A DNA stretch of 37,017 nucleotides, from positions 1-37,017 of the forward strand of contig JACMPR010000008.1 in the NCBI GenBank assembly GCA_014377385.1, read 5' to 3'. This stretch comes from Ferruginibacter sp. GTDB taxonomy: Bacteria; Bacteroidota; Bacteroidia; Chitinophagales; Chitinophagaceae. Both the position numbers and the translations under genes were made by a program. The notes beneath the pieces were generated by a model. It was not told the DNA's origin. It was given only the letters and a program-made list of their open reading frames with translations, and did no database searches. Shown here one piece after another: positions 23,345-32,575 of this stretch (positions are counted from its first letter, which is position 1; each line of letters opens with the position of its first letter).

Positions 23345-24688
23345 TCAGATTGCTTGTTTTGATTTTAACTCGAGGTATTTATTTACCGTACTGATGCTAA
23401 GATTTTCGGGCGTAGTTAAGATAGAGAGGATACCGTACTTCATTAGTTCTTTTACGATCAGTTTTTTCTCATAAACAAATTTATCAGCGATCGTTTTTAT
23501 ATAAACATCTTCGACAGTCACAGCCTCTGCATGCGATAGTTTGCTTAGCCCTGTATTCTCAAAAAAGACAACCAGCAAAAGATGGTGCCTTGCGATAGAA
23601 CGCAGGTAACTGATCTGCCGCCGAAGCCCGTTTAAAGATTCAAAATTGGTGTACAATATTAGCAGGCTGCGTTGCCTTATTTTACTTCTTATCTGCAGGT
23701 ACAACATTTCAAAATCACTTTCCAAAAAAGCAGTTTGCTGTTTATAAAGTACTTGCAAAATATTTTCACGCTGAACCGGTTTCCGGTCGGCAGCAATGAT
23801 GGTTCCTATTTTATCAGCGAAAGTTAGTAACCCGATCCTGTCTCGTTTTTGGAGGCAAACATTACTTAGCACCAACGTGCTATTAATGGCGTAGTCAAGG
23901 AGGGAAAGTCCGCCAAATGGCATCTTCATGAGCCGGCCCTTGTCGATGATACAGTAAACCTGCTGGGATTTTTCATCGGTGTAATTATTAACCATCAACA
24001 TTCCTCTGCGGGCAGTTGCTTTCCAGTTAATATTGCGTATATCGTCACCAGCTATGTAATCCTTTATCTGCTCAAATTCCATACTCTGCCCTATTTTTCT
24101 TACCCTTTTACCCCCGCTCTCCTGCGGCAGCGTAGCAGCACTGATAAGCTGGTAATTGCGCAGCTGCATGTACGACGGATAAACAGGGACAGCCTGGCTG
24201 CTTTCTTTTTCAAACCGCCTGATAAGCAATCCAAGCAGGGAACTGGTATAAAGCAATATCCTGCCAAAATTATACACGCCACGTTCTTTAGGCTTTACTG
24301 TGTAGCTGATATTTCTTTCCTGTTTTGGCAAAAATTGATTTGTTAAACTAAAATCCCTGGCCTGGAACTGTTCAGGCAATTCGTCAATAATCTCCATTTT
24401 TACCGGAAAATTCATCCGGTTGTTGATCTTGAGCGTAATCTTATTATCATCCCCATTGCTCAGCCGGTCGCTCATTAACCTTTCCGCAGCCGGTGGCTTT
24501 CCCAAAAGAAACAGGAATACATAGTCAGCCAGCACGAGCAAAACAAACACCCAAAAAATAACTTTCACAAACGGTAAAAAAGACGGCACAAAAAAACAGC
24601 CTGCGAACAGGAGAATGCATATTCCTGCGAAAAGATAAAATCTCAGGGGAATAAAAAGATCACTTATGTATTTTTTGATAAGGGACAA
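23345..24688 (-). CDS. DUF58 domain-containing membrane protein
   Basis: A 447-residue protein with two membrane helices near the N-terminus (about residues 15-62, LRFYLFAGICILLFAGCFFVP and VIFWVFVLLVLADYVFLFLL). A beta-rich domain follows (LKINNRMNFPVKMEIIDELP). The DUF58 core is at about 190-240: RKIGQSMEFEQIKDYIAGDD, then IRNINWKATARRGMLMVNNYTDEK. A von Willebrand A-like region comes next (VYCIIDKGRLMKMPF, LLDYAINSTLVLSNVCLQKRDRIGLLTF). DUF58 proteins accompany MoxR ATPases and are thought to be substrates or partners of them. Here MoxR is immediately upstream and truB follows 4 bases after the stop. The target pathway is not known. Confidence 0.92.
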   Translation of the reverse strand: MSLIKKYISDLFIPLRFYLFAGICILLFAGCFFVPSFLPFVKVIFWVFVLLVLADYVFLFLLGKPPAAERLMSDRLSNGDDNKITLKINNRMNFPVKMEIIDELPEQFQARDFSLTNQFLPKQERNISYTVKPKERGVYNFGRILLYTSSLLGLLIRRFEKESSQAVPVYPSYMQLRNYQLISAATLPQESGGKRVRKIGQSMEFEQIKDYIAGDDIRNINWKATARRGMLMVNNYTDEKSQQVYCIIDKGRLMKMPFGGLSLLDYAINSTLVLSNVCLQKRDRIGLLTFADKIGTIIAADRKPVQRENILQVLYKQQTAFLESDFEMLYLQIRSKIRQRSLLILYTNFESLNGLRRQISYLRSIARHHLLLVVFFENTGLSKLSHAEAVTVEDVYIKTIADKFVYEKKLIVKELMKYGILSILTTPENLSISTVNKYLELKSKQAI

Positions 24689-24758
24689 TGTTTCGATTGA
24701 TTTTAGAGATGTAGTTACTTGCGTCGGACTGGAAAAGTTTCAACACCAGCAGTACTTT

Positions 24759-25739
24759 CTAACGGGGAACTTCTGCTGTTTTCAATATTGCCTCAATAAG
24801 TTCATCCGGACTTAAACCTTCCATTTCCTTCTCTGGCGTAAGCATGATGCGGTGTCGAAGCACATGGGGTGCCATCTCTATGATGTCTTCAGGTATCACG
24901 AAATCCCGCCCTTTCAATGCTGCAGCAGCTTTGGAAGATCTCAATAATGCGAGGGAAGCCCGGGGGGATGCGCCAAGAAACAACGAAGGTGTATTTCTTG
25001 TTTCATGAATAATATGTGCAATGTATTCCACGAGCTTTGGTTCTATTTTAACCTGCTGCAGCAATTGCCTGAAATGCCGGAGCGCTTCCGGCGAGAGTAT
25101 TTTATTTACCTGCTGCAACATTTCATTTTGCGTTTTTCCTTGCTGGTTCTGGGGGATCATGATCTCTTCCTGCAGTGTTGGGTAATTTACCACTACCTTA
25201 AAAATGAAACGGTCCAGCTGTGCTTCCGGCAAGCGGTATGTTCCCTCCTGCTCCACAGGATTTTGAGTAGCCAGCACGATGAACGGATAATCCATCAGGT
25301 GCGTATAACCGTCAACGGTAACCTGCCTTTCTTCCATTACTTCAAATAATGCGGCCTGGGTTTTGGCAGGTGCACGATTTATTTCATCTATTAACACAAT
25401 GTTACTAAAAACAGGACCCGCCTTAAAGTTGAAACCGCCTTCTTTTGGATTGAAAACAGCCGTACCAATCACATCACTTGGCATCATATCAGGGGTAAAC
25501 TGGAGACGGGAAAATTTTACGTCGATTATCTTCGCTATTAATTTGGCGGCTAGTGTTTTTGCAACACCGGGTACTCCTTCAATCAGGATATGCCCATCAC
25601 ACAAAAGACCTATCAATAGCAATTCTACCAGTTGATGCTGACCAACAATAACTTTTGATATCTCCGCCCGGATGTTATGAATCGCCTCATTCAATTCAGC
25701 AATGTGCGAACGCTCTTCAAATAAATTTTCTTCCATCAT
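24759..25739 (-). CDS. MoxR family AAA+ ATPase
   Basis: A 326-residue AAA+ ATPase. Walker A is GVPGVAKT at residues 55-62, Walker B lies in NIVLIDEINRAPAKTQAAL, and the region after it (FEVMEERQVTVDG) is the MoxR signature. Sensor 1 is in FIVLATQNPVEQEGTYRLPEAQLDRF, and the C-terminal lid has GASPRASLALLRSSKAAAALKGRDFVIPED. MoxR proteins act as chaperone-like ATPases that activate vWA-type partners. The partner is most likely the DUF58 protein just downstream. It starts at ATG 25739, overlapping the end of the DUF4350 gene by 4 bases, and the DUF58 gene follows after 70 bases. Confidence 0.96.
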   Translation of the reverse strand: MMEENLFEERSHIAELNEAIHNIRAEISKVIVGQHQLVELLLIGLLCDGHILIEGVPGVAKTLAAKLIAKIIDVKFSRLQFTPDMMPSDVIGTAVFNPKEGGFNFKAGPVFSNIVLIDEINRAPAKTQAALFEVMEERQVTVDGYTHLMDYPFIVLATQNPVEQEGTYRLPEAQLDRFIFKVVVNYPTLQEEIMIPQNQQGKTQNEMLQQVNKILSPEALRHFRQLLQQVKIEPKLVEYIAHIIHETRNTPSLFLGASPRASLALLRSSKAAAALKGRDFVIPEDIIEMAPHVLRHRIMLTPEKEMEGLSPDELIEAILKTAEVPR

Positions 25740-26932
25740 TTTCTTTTTTTATAAAATTGTTGAATTTGCTCGTTTAAGGATAACAGTTGATAGTCATCCA
25801 GCTTACCTGCCTGGTTTGCATGATCAATTGCACGATACAGGGAAATTGTTTTCTCTAAGGAAACACCACTTTTCCTGCTAAGTGCCTGGATGAAATCATC
25901 GCTGCCTGCATTGGCGTACAGAAAATAATTCGTACGTATATATTCGCTAAAATAGGTGATCATTTTTTCCGCGATATTCTTATTGTCTTTTTTCTGCAGG
26001 TAAAGCCGGGCAATCGTTTCGGCAAAGATCACTGAACTGTTATCATTTGGCTGCAGCTGCCTGATCATGCGCTGCCTGCGCTTCATACCAAACAATACAT
26101 ACATTATCAACAAGAACAGGGCCAGCCAAAAAGCCCCTGAAAAAGATGGATATTTCAATATTTCATCCATTGTGGAAAAAGAACTTTCCGTAGCCCGCCT
26201 GTTCTTCCTGTAATAATAATCATTCCAGTACACATGTTCCGGCTCTGGCGGCATTAATTGCAACAGGCGCTGCATGTACAGGTAATTGTCATTCTTCAAC
26301 AAAAAGTAATTGCTGAAGGCACGGGGATCGGTATGGAGAAATAATTTTCCCTTCCCCCAAAAGAATACGGTGCAATTCGGCTGCATGTTACCGTTATACC
26401 CAATTGTGCGGTAATAATTTTTATTCAACTCAGAAAAATAACTGGTGAACGGTTTATAAAAATAACCATGTGCTGAACTATCGAGATCATCAATGAGTTT
26501 CACGCCAGTATTTTCGTAGTAGCTGCCTTGTTGATTAACGGGCTGGCCGGCCTCCACTTTACAAAATATCCTGTGCAGTAGTATTGTGTCGATGTTGGCC
26601 GCTGACAGGAAAAAGCTGTTACCATGATACACGTAATCCAATATTGCGTCCGCCTCCGCAGGTTTTGTATAAAAGTTCCTGGCCAAACAAAAATAAACAG
26701 CAGCAGTATCACTGTAAGACAACACGCCCTGTTCGAAAGCAAGTTTTGTTGACTGAACATAATTATCAGGGAAACTATTTTGTAAAATACTGAATGCAAT
26801 CTTTCCACCAAATGGTTTTGTATCAGTGGCAGCATAAGTTTCCCGCAAATCGGGTAACGGATTTTTTTTACCACAACCTGCGAACAGAATTGCAGTACCA
26901 AAAAACAAGCGATATAGAATACTTTTATTCAA
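25736..26932 (-). CDS. DUF4350-type membrane protein (probable lipoprotein)
   Basis: A 398-residue protein. Its first 19 residues end in ILFAGC, which may be a lipobox (Cys19). Residues about 40-210 resemble the soluble DUF4350 domain, with KPFGGKIAFSILQNSFPDN and DAILDYVYHGNSFFLSAANID. Family proteins of this kind have GYNGNMQPNCTVFFWGKGKLFLHTDPRAFSNYFLL, present here near 190-225. One membrane helix follows at about 265-285 (SGAFWLALFLLIMYVLFGM), then a C-terminal helical tail of about 110 residues. It sits between the DUF4129 and MoxR genes, with stop and start overlapping, so it is part of the same complex or pathway. The function is not established. Confidence 0.85.
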   Translation of the reverse strand: MNKSILYRLFFGTAILFAGCGKKNPLPDLRETYAATDTKPFGGKIAFSILQNSFPDNYVQSTKLAFEQGVLSYSDTAAVYFCLARNFYTKPAEADAILDYVYHGNSFFLSAANIDTILLHRIFCKVEAGQPVNQQGSYYENTGVKLIDDLDSSAHGYFYKPFTSYFSELNKNYYRTIGYNGNMQPNCTVFFWGKGKLFLHTDPRAFSNYFLLKNDNYLYMQRLLQLMPPEPEHVYWNDYYYRKNRRATESSFSTMDEILKYPSFSGAFWLALFLLIMYVLFGMKRRQRMIRQLQPNDNSSVIFAETIARLYLQKKDNKNIAEKMITYFSEYIRTNYFLYANAGSDDFIQALSRKSGVSLEKTISLYRAIDHANQAGKLDDYQLLSLNEQIQQFYKKRK

Positions 26933-26935
26933 TCA

Positions 26936-27868
26936 TTAAATTTTGTTGTAAAAAGTGGTGTAGTCTTTCTCCACCTCCGCATATTGTTCCCGGCTGATAA
27001 TGAAGCGGCCATACCATATATATTCATATTTCAACACCAAAGCGGCAAATTCATTTTTTTTTGCAGGGGCAATTTCCCGGACGTATTGAAAATTTGTTTT
27101 ATCCACGGAACGCTCCAGCAAACCTTTGTCGCAAAGCTTCCACAATGTTTTCAAAAAAAGGTAACGCACTGCCATGCGGTAATCAGACAATTTGAAAGAC
27201 TGCTGGATCAGTTTATCATAATCAGAGACATCTGCAGGAATAGGTTCGTCTTCCACCAGGCCTTTCACGGGCAATTCCGTTACCTTCCGCTGGAAAATAC
27301 CCTGGTTCAAAAATAATTTGTATAAAATAAAAAGCACCAGGGAGACGGCGAATGCCCATAAGATGGTGCTTAAAATATTTGAAGACAACAGGTTTTCCGC
27401 AAAAGAAGGTGCCTTATCTTTGGGCGTTGACCCGTAGCCGTTACCAGGTCCGTTTCGCTCTTTTTCATCATCCTTCAACTCCTGCTCTTTTAACTTGAGA
27501 AGGCTGTCGAGGTTCCTGATATAAGAATACCTGGAGTCTTTCTTCCATGCAATAAGTGTATCTGCGGAAATATTGATGACATGCGTATACAGCGTTGTGT
27601 CCGTGAGAAAATTCTTTTCGCCTATTGCATCAGCATTATCTTTTTTCGGCTCCCCCAGTAAAGATGAATCAATGTATACATATCCGCCACTGGTTTGGGC
27701 TGCAGTATTCGTTAAAAATCCTCCCAGCAGGCAACACGTTAAAAAAAAACCGGCGAATTGTTTTGGAAGCAAAGAGTTCCGCAATGCACGAGGAATAGAG
27801 CGGCTTACAATTGCAAGATCAATTGAAGGAGCGAAAATTATTGAAAGCCATCTATGCATTTGTTTCAT
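26936..27868 (-). CDS. DUF4129 domain-containing membrane protein
   Basis: A 310-residue protein. A hydrophobic signal-like segment lies at about 38-57 (FAGFFLTCCLLGGFLTNTAAQ), unusually far from the N-terminus; ATG at 27859 is another possible start. A Lys/Asp/Glu-rich coiled segment of about 40 residues (SLLKLKEQELKDDEKERNG) leads to a membrane helix at about 165-185 (ILSTILWAFAVSLVLFILYKLF). The C-terminal DUF4129 domain has DYDKLIQQSFKLSDYRMAVRYLFLKTLWKL, the core of the family, and KYEYIWYGRFIISREQYAEVEKDY. DUF4129 is best known as a C-terminal domain of transglutaminase-like proteins; here it stands alone. The gene overlaps the SpoIIM gene by 17 bases and leads into DUF4350 after 3 bases. 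Confidence 0.85.
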   Translation of the reverse strand: MKQMHRWLSIIFAPSIDLAIVSRSIPRALRNSLLPKQFAGFFLTCCLLGGFLTNTAAQTSGGYVYIDSSLLGEPKKDNADAIGEKNFLTDTTLYTHVINISADTLIAWKKDSRYSYIRNLDSLLKLKEQELKDDEKERNGPGNGYGSTPKDKAPSFAENLLSSNILSTILWAFAVSLVLFILYKLFLNQGIFQRKVTELPVKGLVEDEPIPADVSDYDKLIQQSFKLSDYRMAVRYLFLKTLWKLCDKGLLERSVDKTNFQYVREIAPAKKNEFAALVLKYEYIWYGRFIISREQYAEVEKDYTTFYNKI

Positions 27869-28874
27869 TTAACCGGCTCACAATGCCATCATTTTTTATA
27901 AAAAAACCACGCCTGTTCAGTTTTATAGGAAGTATGACGAAATACCAGATGATTAACGCTAACGATCCGGCTAATATCAACACACTGCTCCACACAGGAA
28001 TGCCAGCCTGCTGCCCTTTTTCATAAGTCTGGCTCATCAAACGGGTGATGTAACTCTCGAGGAAAGCAGCTGTGATAAAAAACGGAATAAGGCAAATTAA
28101 TATCTTGGCTGCATCTTTTACGCTTCTTTTAAATGATATTATCCTTGAATAAGTGCCGGGGAAAAGAATGCCGTTGGCCAAGATAAATCCTGCGGTTCCG
28201 GCGATGATGATAGATGATATTTCAATGGTGCCATGGATCCAGACTACCAACACATATTCTAATCCCATACCGTGTGAAAAAAATAAATATTGAAAGCTAC
28301 CCAGCATGATGCCGTTTCCCCACATTGCCATTAGTGTAAAGATACCAAGGGTGAAGCCACCTAAAAAAGTTTTCAGGGCAACACCGATATTATTAAAAGC
28401 AATTTGCACAAACATGTTGAAAGGGCTTTCCTTACTGTATATCCCGAACGGATCTCCGTTGGCGATCATGTCTTCTGTTTTATCTACATAGGCATCCCCC
28501 AACACGCCCCTTACGAACGAGGGATCATTGACAGAAGAAAAATAACCGATAGAAACAAACAAAATAAAAATAACGGTGGTGAATAAAAAAACAGCGTGGT
28601 ATTTTCTAAACAGAAGCGGAAGTTCGAATTTCCAAAATTGAAAAATGCGGCTGTATTTCTCCTTTTTATTGCGGTAAATACTTTGATAAATTGAAGCCGT
28701 AATACCATTTATCCACCGGGTTGCCTTGCTCTTTGGATAAAAAGTTTTGGCATAGGAAAGATCATCTATCAGCGTAACAAAACGTTCTGCAGTTTCATCG
28801 GGATTTTCCGTTTGCTGATGCTGGTAAGTTTTCCACTTTTCCGCATTCTTTTTTATGAACATTGCTTCCCTCAT
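27852..28874 (-). CDS. Stage II sporulation protein M (SpoIIM)-like membrane protein
   Basis: A 340-residue polytopic membrane protein. The N-terminal 100 residues are cytosolic and charged (MFIKKNAEKWKTYQ, then ETAERFVTLIDDL). Five to six helices follow, for example at YHAVFLFTTVIFILFVSIGYF, TFLGGFTLGIFTLMAMWGNGI, SSIIIAGTAGFILANGILF and ILICLIPFFITAAFLESYI. The hallmark is VVWIHGTIEISSIII, the HGxxE motif of the SpoIIM superfamily. The organism is not a sporeformer as far as the window shows; the family is common in Bacteroidota next to MoxR and DUF58 genes and has an unknown role. It is the first gene of the minus-strand run, and the RDD gene is divergent from it. Confidence 0.93.
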   Translation of the reverse strand: MREAMFIKKNAEKWKTYQHQQTENPDETAERFVTLIDDLSYAKTFYPKSKATRWINGITASIYQSIYRNKKEKYSRIFQFWKFELPLLFRKYHAVFLFTTVIFILFVSIGYFSSVNDPSFVRGVLGDAYVDKTEDMIANGDPFGIYSKESPFNMFVQIAFNNIGVALKTFLGGFTLGIFTLMAMWGNGIMLGSFQYLFFSHGMGLEYVLVVWIHGTIEISSIIIAGTAGFILANGILFPGTYSRIISFKRSVKDAAKILICLIPFFITAAFLESYITRLMSQTYEKGQQAGIPVWSSVLILAGSLALIIWYFVILPIKLNRRGFFIKNDGIVSRLNETNA

Positions 28875-29130
28875 AAATATTGTTCCCGGGCTTCATTGAA
28901 AGCACATTTCCGGGCTCAACCTAACCTGGTTCGTAAATCCCGTCCTTCTATTTTACAACTGGATAAAATAAGCATACCTACCATCTAAAGCGATAGTTGT
29001 TCATCTTTGGCAGTACAAAATCATTTATCACGAGACGTTTTAAAGCTACTTTTTACCAATACAATTTGCTTCATTTTTCATAAATAAAAAAATATCCTTT
29101 TAAACTATCCCAATCAGTAAATTGCGTAAT

Positions 29131-29916
29131 ATGTCCATCATACGGATAACAACCGCTTTTAATATTGACCTTGAATTTGAAATTGCACCCTTTCACAAAA
29201 GGCTGTTGGCTTACCTGATTGATTTTGTGTTGTTGATTATTTACCTGCTTGCGATGAAATCGCTTTTATACGATGGACTCAACATTAGCCGTGAAGGCAA
29301 TGTGGGTTTCGACATGCTGGTGATCTCTCTGCCAATGCTCCTCTATTCGCTGCTGTTTGAACTTTGGCTGAATGGACAAACCATCGGCAAAAAACTGATG
29401 GCTATCCGGGTGATTAGTCTTGATGGAGGAGAACCGACGCTTGGCCAGTACATTTTACGCTGGATCACCAAATTTTTTGAGTGGCCTTTTCTATTTGGTT
29501 ACATGGTTTATTCTGAGAGATCGTTGTATATGTACATTTTCATAACAGGTTTTTTTGGAATCGCGGTCATAATCATTATTTCTGCAACAAAAAAAAGCCA
29601 GCGGCTGGGGGACCTTTCCGCGGGCACAGTTGTGGTTGATACAACGTCATCCCTCAGCATTGCCGACACCGTATTTATGGATGTAAGCGATCAAAATTAC
29701 AAGGTACAATTCCCGGAAGTTATGCGGCTAAGCGACAGCGATATTAACACGATCAAGACTGTCATCATCCAATCAAAAAAAAGAAACAGTGACGACATGA
29801 GCTATCGCGTGGAAGCCAAGGTAAAACAGGTTCTCGCCATTCAATCAAGCCTTTCTCCCAACGATTTCCTGGAAAAATTATTAGAAGATTATAACTATCT
29901 GGCAACAAAGGAATGA
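29131..29916 (+). CDS. RDD family membrane protein
   Basis: A 261-residue membrane protein. The RDD domain covers about residues 15-165. FEIAPFHKRLLAYLIDFVLLIIYLL opens with the usual helix and the R-x-x-A-x-x-I-D pattern, then come VISLPMLLYSLLFELWLNGQTIGKKLMAIRVISLDGGEPTLGQYILRW and RLGDLSAGTVVV, the family end. About 95 residues of soluble tail (VRLSDSDINTIKTVI-like helices) follow. RDD proteins often occur with MoxR and DUF58 genes; here it is divergent from that operon, separated by 256 bases. ATG at 29131 is a better start than TTG at 29122. Role unknown. Confidence 0.88.
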   Translation: MSIIRITTAFNIDLEFEIAPFHKRLLAYLIDFVLLIIYLLAMKSLLYDGLNISREGNVGFDMLVISLPMLLYSLLFELWLNGQTIGKKLMAIRVISLDGGEPTLGQYILRWITKFFEWPFLFGYMVYSERSLYMYIFITGFFGIAVIIIISATKKSQRLGDLSAGTVVVDTTSSLSIADTVFMDVSDQNYKVQFPEVMRLSDSDINTIKTVIIQSKKRNSDDMSYRVEAKVKQVLAIQSSLSPNDFLEKLLEDYNYLATKE

Positions 29917-30038
29917 GCGTAACTGATAAGCTGACCGGGCAAATGCTTCAATTCGTATTTTTATACTGCTTTGAATAGAATTAATAGCTGTTTTTTATAA
30001 GTTGCAGCACGAATCTATTTCCGCATTCGTTCATGGAA

Positions 30039-31517
30039 TTAATAAGCTCTTGCAAACAATACCCGTTGTCCACTCGGCATTCCCGTGAGTATGCATTTTC
30101 CTTCCTCCATCTTATTGTTCATCGGTATGCACCGGATGGTTGCCTTGGTCTGATCTTTAATTTTATCTTCCGTTTCACCCGTACCATCCCAATGCGCCGA
30201 AATAAAACCACCCTTTTCGTCCAGTAATTTTACAAATTCATCCCAGCTATTGGCTTCCCGGATATTTTCATTGCGGAAAGCAAGTGCCTTGTTATAAATA
30301 TTTCGTTGTATCTCTTCCAATAATTTTTTTACCGTTTCAGGCAATCCGTCAACAGAAACAGATTGTTTTTCTTTGGTATCTCTCCGGGCAAGTTCCACCA
30401 CATTGTTTTCCAGGTCACGCATGCCCAGGGCTATTCTCACGGGAACGCCTTTCAATTCATACTCAGCAAATTTCCATCCTGGCCTGGCATTGTCGCTGTT
30501 ATCATATTTTACCCGTATACCCAGCGCTTTAAATTCCTTTACAAGTATTTCTACTTTTGCGTCTATCACCGGCTTGCTTTCTTCCCCTTTGTAAATGGGC
30601 ACAATTACTACCTGCAAGGGAGCGATCTTTGGAGGCATGATCAATCCCTGGTCGTCACTATGAGCCATAATAAGCGCACCGATCAACCTCGTAGAAACTC
30701 CCCAGCTGGTAGCCCAGACATATTCCAGTTTATTTTCTTTGTTCATAAACTGCACATCAAATGCCTTTGCAAAATTCTGCCCGAGGAAATGAGAAGTCCC
30801 GGCCTGCAATGCTTTACCATCCTGCATCAGCGCTTCTATGCAATACGTATCTTCCGCCCCGGCGAAACGTTCATTGGCAGTCTTTATTCCTTTAATAACG
30901 GGCACGGCCATGTATTCTTCCACAAAATCTGCATATACATTCAACATCTGTTCCGTTTCGGCTATGGCTTCCTGTTTGGTTGCGTGGGCGGTATGTCCTT
31001 CCTGCCACAAAAATTCAGCGGTACGTAAAAATAATCTTGTACGCATTTCCCACCGCACTACATTGGCCCACTGGTTTATTAATAAAGGCAGGTCGCGGTA
31101 TGACTGTATCCAGCCTTTGTATGTATTCCATATAATGGCCTCGCTTGTTGGCCGGACGATTAGCTCTTCCTCCAGTTTTGCCTCCGGATCCACGATTAGT
31201 TTTCCTTTATTATTAGGATCAGTCTTTAACCTGTAATGCGTTACAATGGCGCATTCCTTGGCAAATCCCTCGGCATTTTTTTCCTCCGCCTCAAACAAAC
31301 TTTTGGGAATGAACAAGGGAAAATAAGCATTCACGTGCCCGGTATCCTTAAACATTTTATCCAGTTGGTCACGCATGTTTTCCCATAACGCATACCCATA
31401 GGGTTTAATTACCATACAGCCACGTACGGCAGAGTAATCTGCCAGTCCGCCTTTAATTACAAGATCATTGTACCATTGCGAATAATCTGCCGCCCTTGTT
31501 GTAAGTTCTTTACTCAT
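30039..31517 (-). CDS. proS: Prolyl-tRNA synthetase, archaeal/eukaryotic type
   Basis: Attaches proline to tRNA-Pro. The 492 residues lack the long insertion of the E. coli-type enzyme and match the shorter archaeal/eukaryotic-like class (ProS type 3). Class II motif 1 is around [28 protein letters not shown]. Motif 2 is in [29 protein letters not shown] with [23 protein letters not shown], and motif 3 is [22 protein letters not shown]. The anticodon-binding domain starts near [10 protein letters not shown], and the C-terminal domain ends in RVLFARAY. It is convergent with the RDD gene and otherwise isolated. A large upstream inverted repeat (31589-31653) lies before the start. Confidence 0.97.
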   Translation of the reverse strand: MSKELTTRAADYSQWYNDLVIKGGLADYSAVRGCMVIKPYGYALWENMRDQLDKMFKDTGHVNAYFPLFIPKSLFEAEEKNAEGFAKECAIVTHYRLKTDPNNKGKLIVDPEAKLEEELIVRPTSEAIIWNTYKGWIQSYRDLPLLINQWANVVRWEMRTRLFLRTAEFLWQEGHTAHATKQEAIAETEQMLNVYADFVEEYMAVPVIKGIKTANERFAGAEDTYCIEALMQDGKALQAGTSHFLGQNFAKAFDVQFMNKENKLEYVWATSWGVSTRLIGALIMAHSDDQGLIMPPKIAPLQVVIVPIYKGEESKPVIDAKVEILVKEFKALGIRVKYDNSDNARPGWKFAEYELKGVPVRIALGMRDLENNVVELARRDTKEKQSVSVDGLPETVKKLLEEIQRNIYNKALAFRNENIREANSWDEFVKLLDEKGGFISAHWDGTGETEDKIKDQTKATIRCIPMNNKMEEGKCILTGMPSGQRVLFARAY

Positions 31518-31588
31518 TTGATCCTTTTATATAAATTTTATCTTTCCAGTTCATTGTCCCGACTATATACCTGCGCCCGGCTTCACAG

Positions 31589-31653
31589 GCGTCGCACACT
31601 TGTTCATTTGTTCGCTGTGCTGCCATCATTGCCGCAGTACAAGTGTGCGACGC
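31589..31653. repeat. Long perfect inverted repeat, copies 2 and 3 of the REP-like 15-mer
   Basis: GCGTCGCACACTTGT (31589-31603) and its exact reverse complement (31639-31653) flank 35 bases. The 15-bp stem would be strong and has no T-run. The same 15-mer occurs at 2432-2446, 29 kb away, so it belongs to a dispersed family. It lies in the 336-base gap between proS and the lipoprotein gene (31518-31853), which holds no gene and has no other feature I can name. Confidence 0.8.
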
Positions 31654-31853
31654 AACGATGTTGAGTCCTGTTCAAATGCCCGGACAACAACAACTGCGTT
31701 TCTTTCGCAGATCTTTAACATCAATCCGTTACCAAGCGCTGCCATCTGATTGTAGCTTTGTCAGGCTGACCTGCTACCCGAATGTATGGCTAACCTATCT
31801 CAAAACTGCACAAAAGTAGTAACTTCAACTTATAATTTTTTAATCGTTGCACC

Positions 31854-32513
31854 ATGAATCTTAAAATTTTACTTTTTGCTTTGTCTGCCGCGGCTGCAAG
31901 CAGTTGCAGCACCACCTACAGAAGTGGCCAAACGCCTGATGATGTGTATTATTCACCCGCGAGGGCTGTGCAGGCAACGGTTAAGGTTGAGAAAAAAGAA
32001 GAGGTAAGACCGGTAAGACGGGGTTATACGGACAGGCAGATCGTCATGCGTACGTACGACAGGCGCTGGCGTTACTTCAATGATGACTACGATGCCTTTT
32101 ACGATCCATACCGCTATGGATACAATTGCGGCTACTATTACAATCCTTACTATTACCCATCCCCGGTTTACATCTCCGGGGCTGTGTTTCAGAATCCGAA
32201 GAATACAACGCCAAGGATGACCAACCTGGGGAGTTATAATTATTCAAGTATGGTGGTTGTAAATCCTAAAACGGGTGCTACGCAAACCATCAGGTCGACG
32301 AGGGCGTATAATAACAGCAACAATGATAATTTGATCAGGAGAATTATTACGCCGCGTGCAGGCGACAATAATTCTTACAACAATTCCTACCGGCCTGCAG
32401 ACAATAATTCAAGAACATATACCCCATCAAATAATAACAGCAGCTCCACGCCTTCGTCTGGCAGCAACAGTGGTAGTTCCGGCACACCGGTGACCAGGCC
32501 CCCCAGGAATTGA
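31854..32513 (+). CDS. Tyr/Asn/Ser-rich lipoprotein of unknown function
   Basis: A 219-residue protein I do not recognise. The first 18 residues (MNLKILLFALSAAAASSC) are a lipoprotein signal with Cys18 as the lipidation site. A basic stretch follows (KVEKKEEVRPVRRGYTDRQI), then a Tyr/Asp-rich part (DRRWRYFNDDYDAFYDPYRY and YYYNPYYYPSP). The C-terminal 80 residues are low-complexity Asn/Ser/Thr/Pro, ending in TRPPRN, so this part is probably disordered. It is likely a surface or periplasmic lipoprotein. The FadL/PorV-like barrel follows 62 bases later on the same strand, so both may be expressed together. No exact TAnnTTTG element is seen upstream. Confidence 0.75.
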   Translation: MNLKILLFALSAAAASSCSTTYRSGQTPDDVYYSPARAVQATVKVEKKEEVRPVRRGYTDRQIVMRTYDRRWRYFNDDYDAFYDPYRYGYNCGYYYNPYYYPSPVYISGAVFQNPKNTTPRMTNLGSYNYSSMVVVNPKTGATQTIRSTRAYNNSNNDNLIRRIITPRAGDNNSYNNSYRPADNNSRTYTPSNNNSSSTPSSGSNSGSSGTPVTRPPRN

Positions 32514-32575
32514 AACTGCAACCTTATATCAATAAAATTCCGTCCCCGTTGTACAGGTCAGGAAAATCGCAAAGT

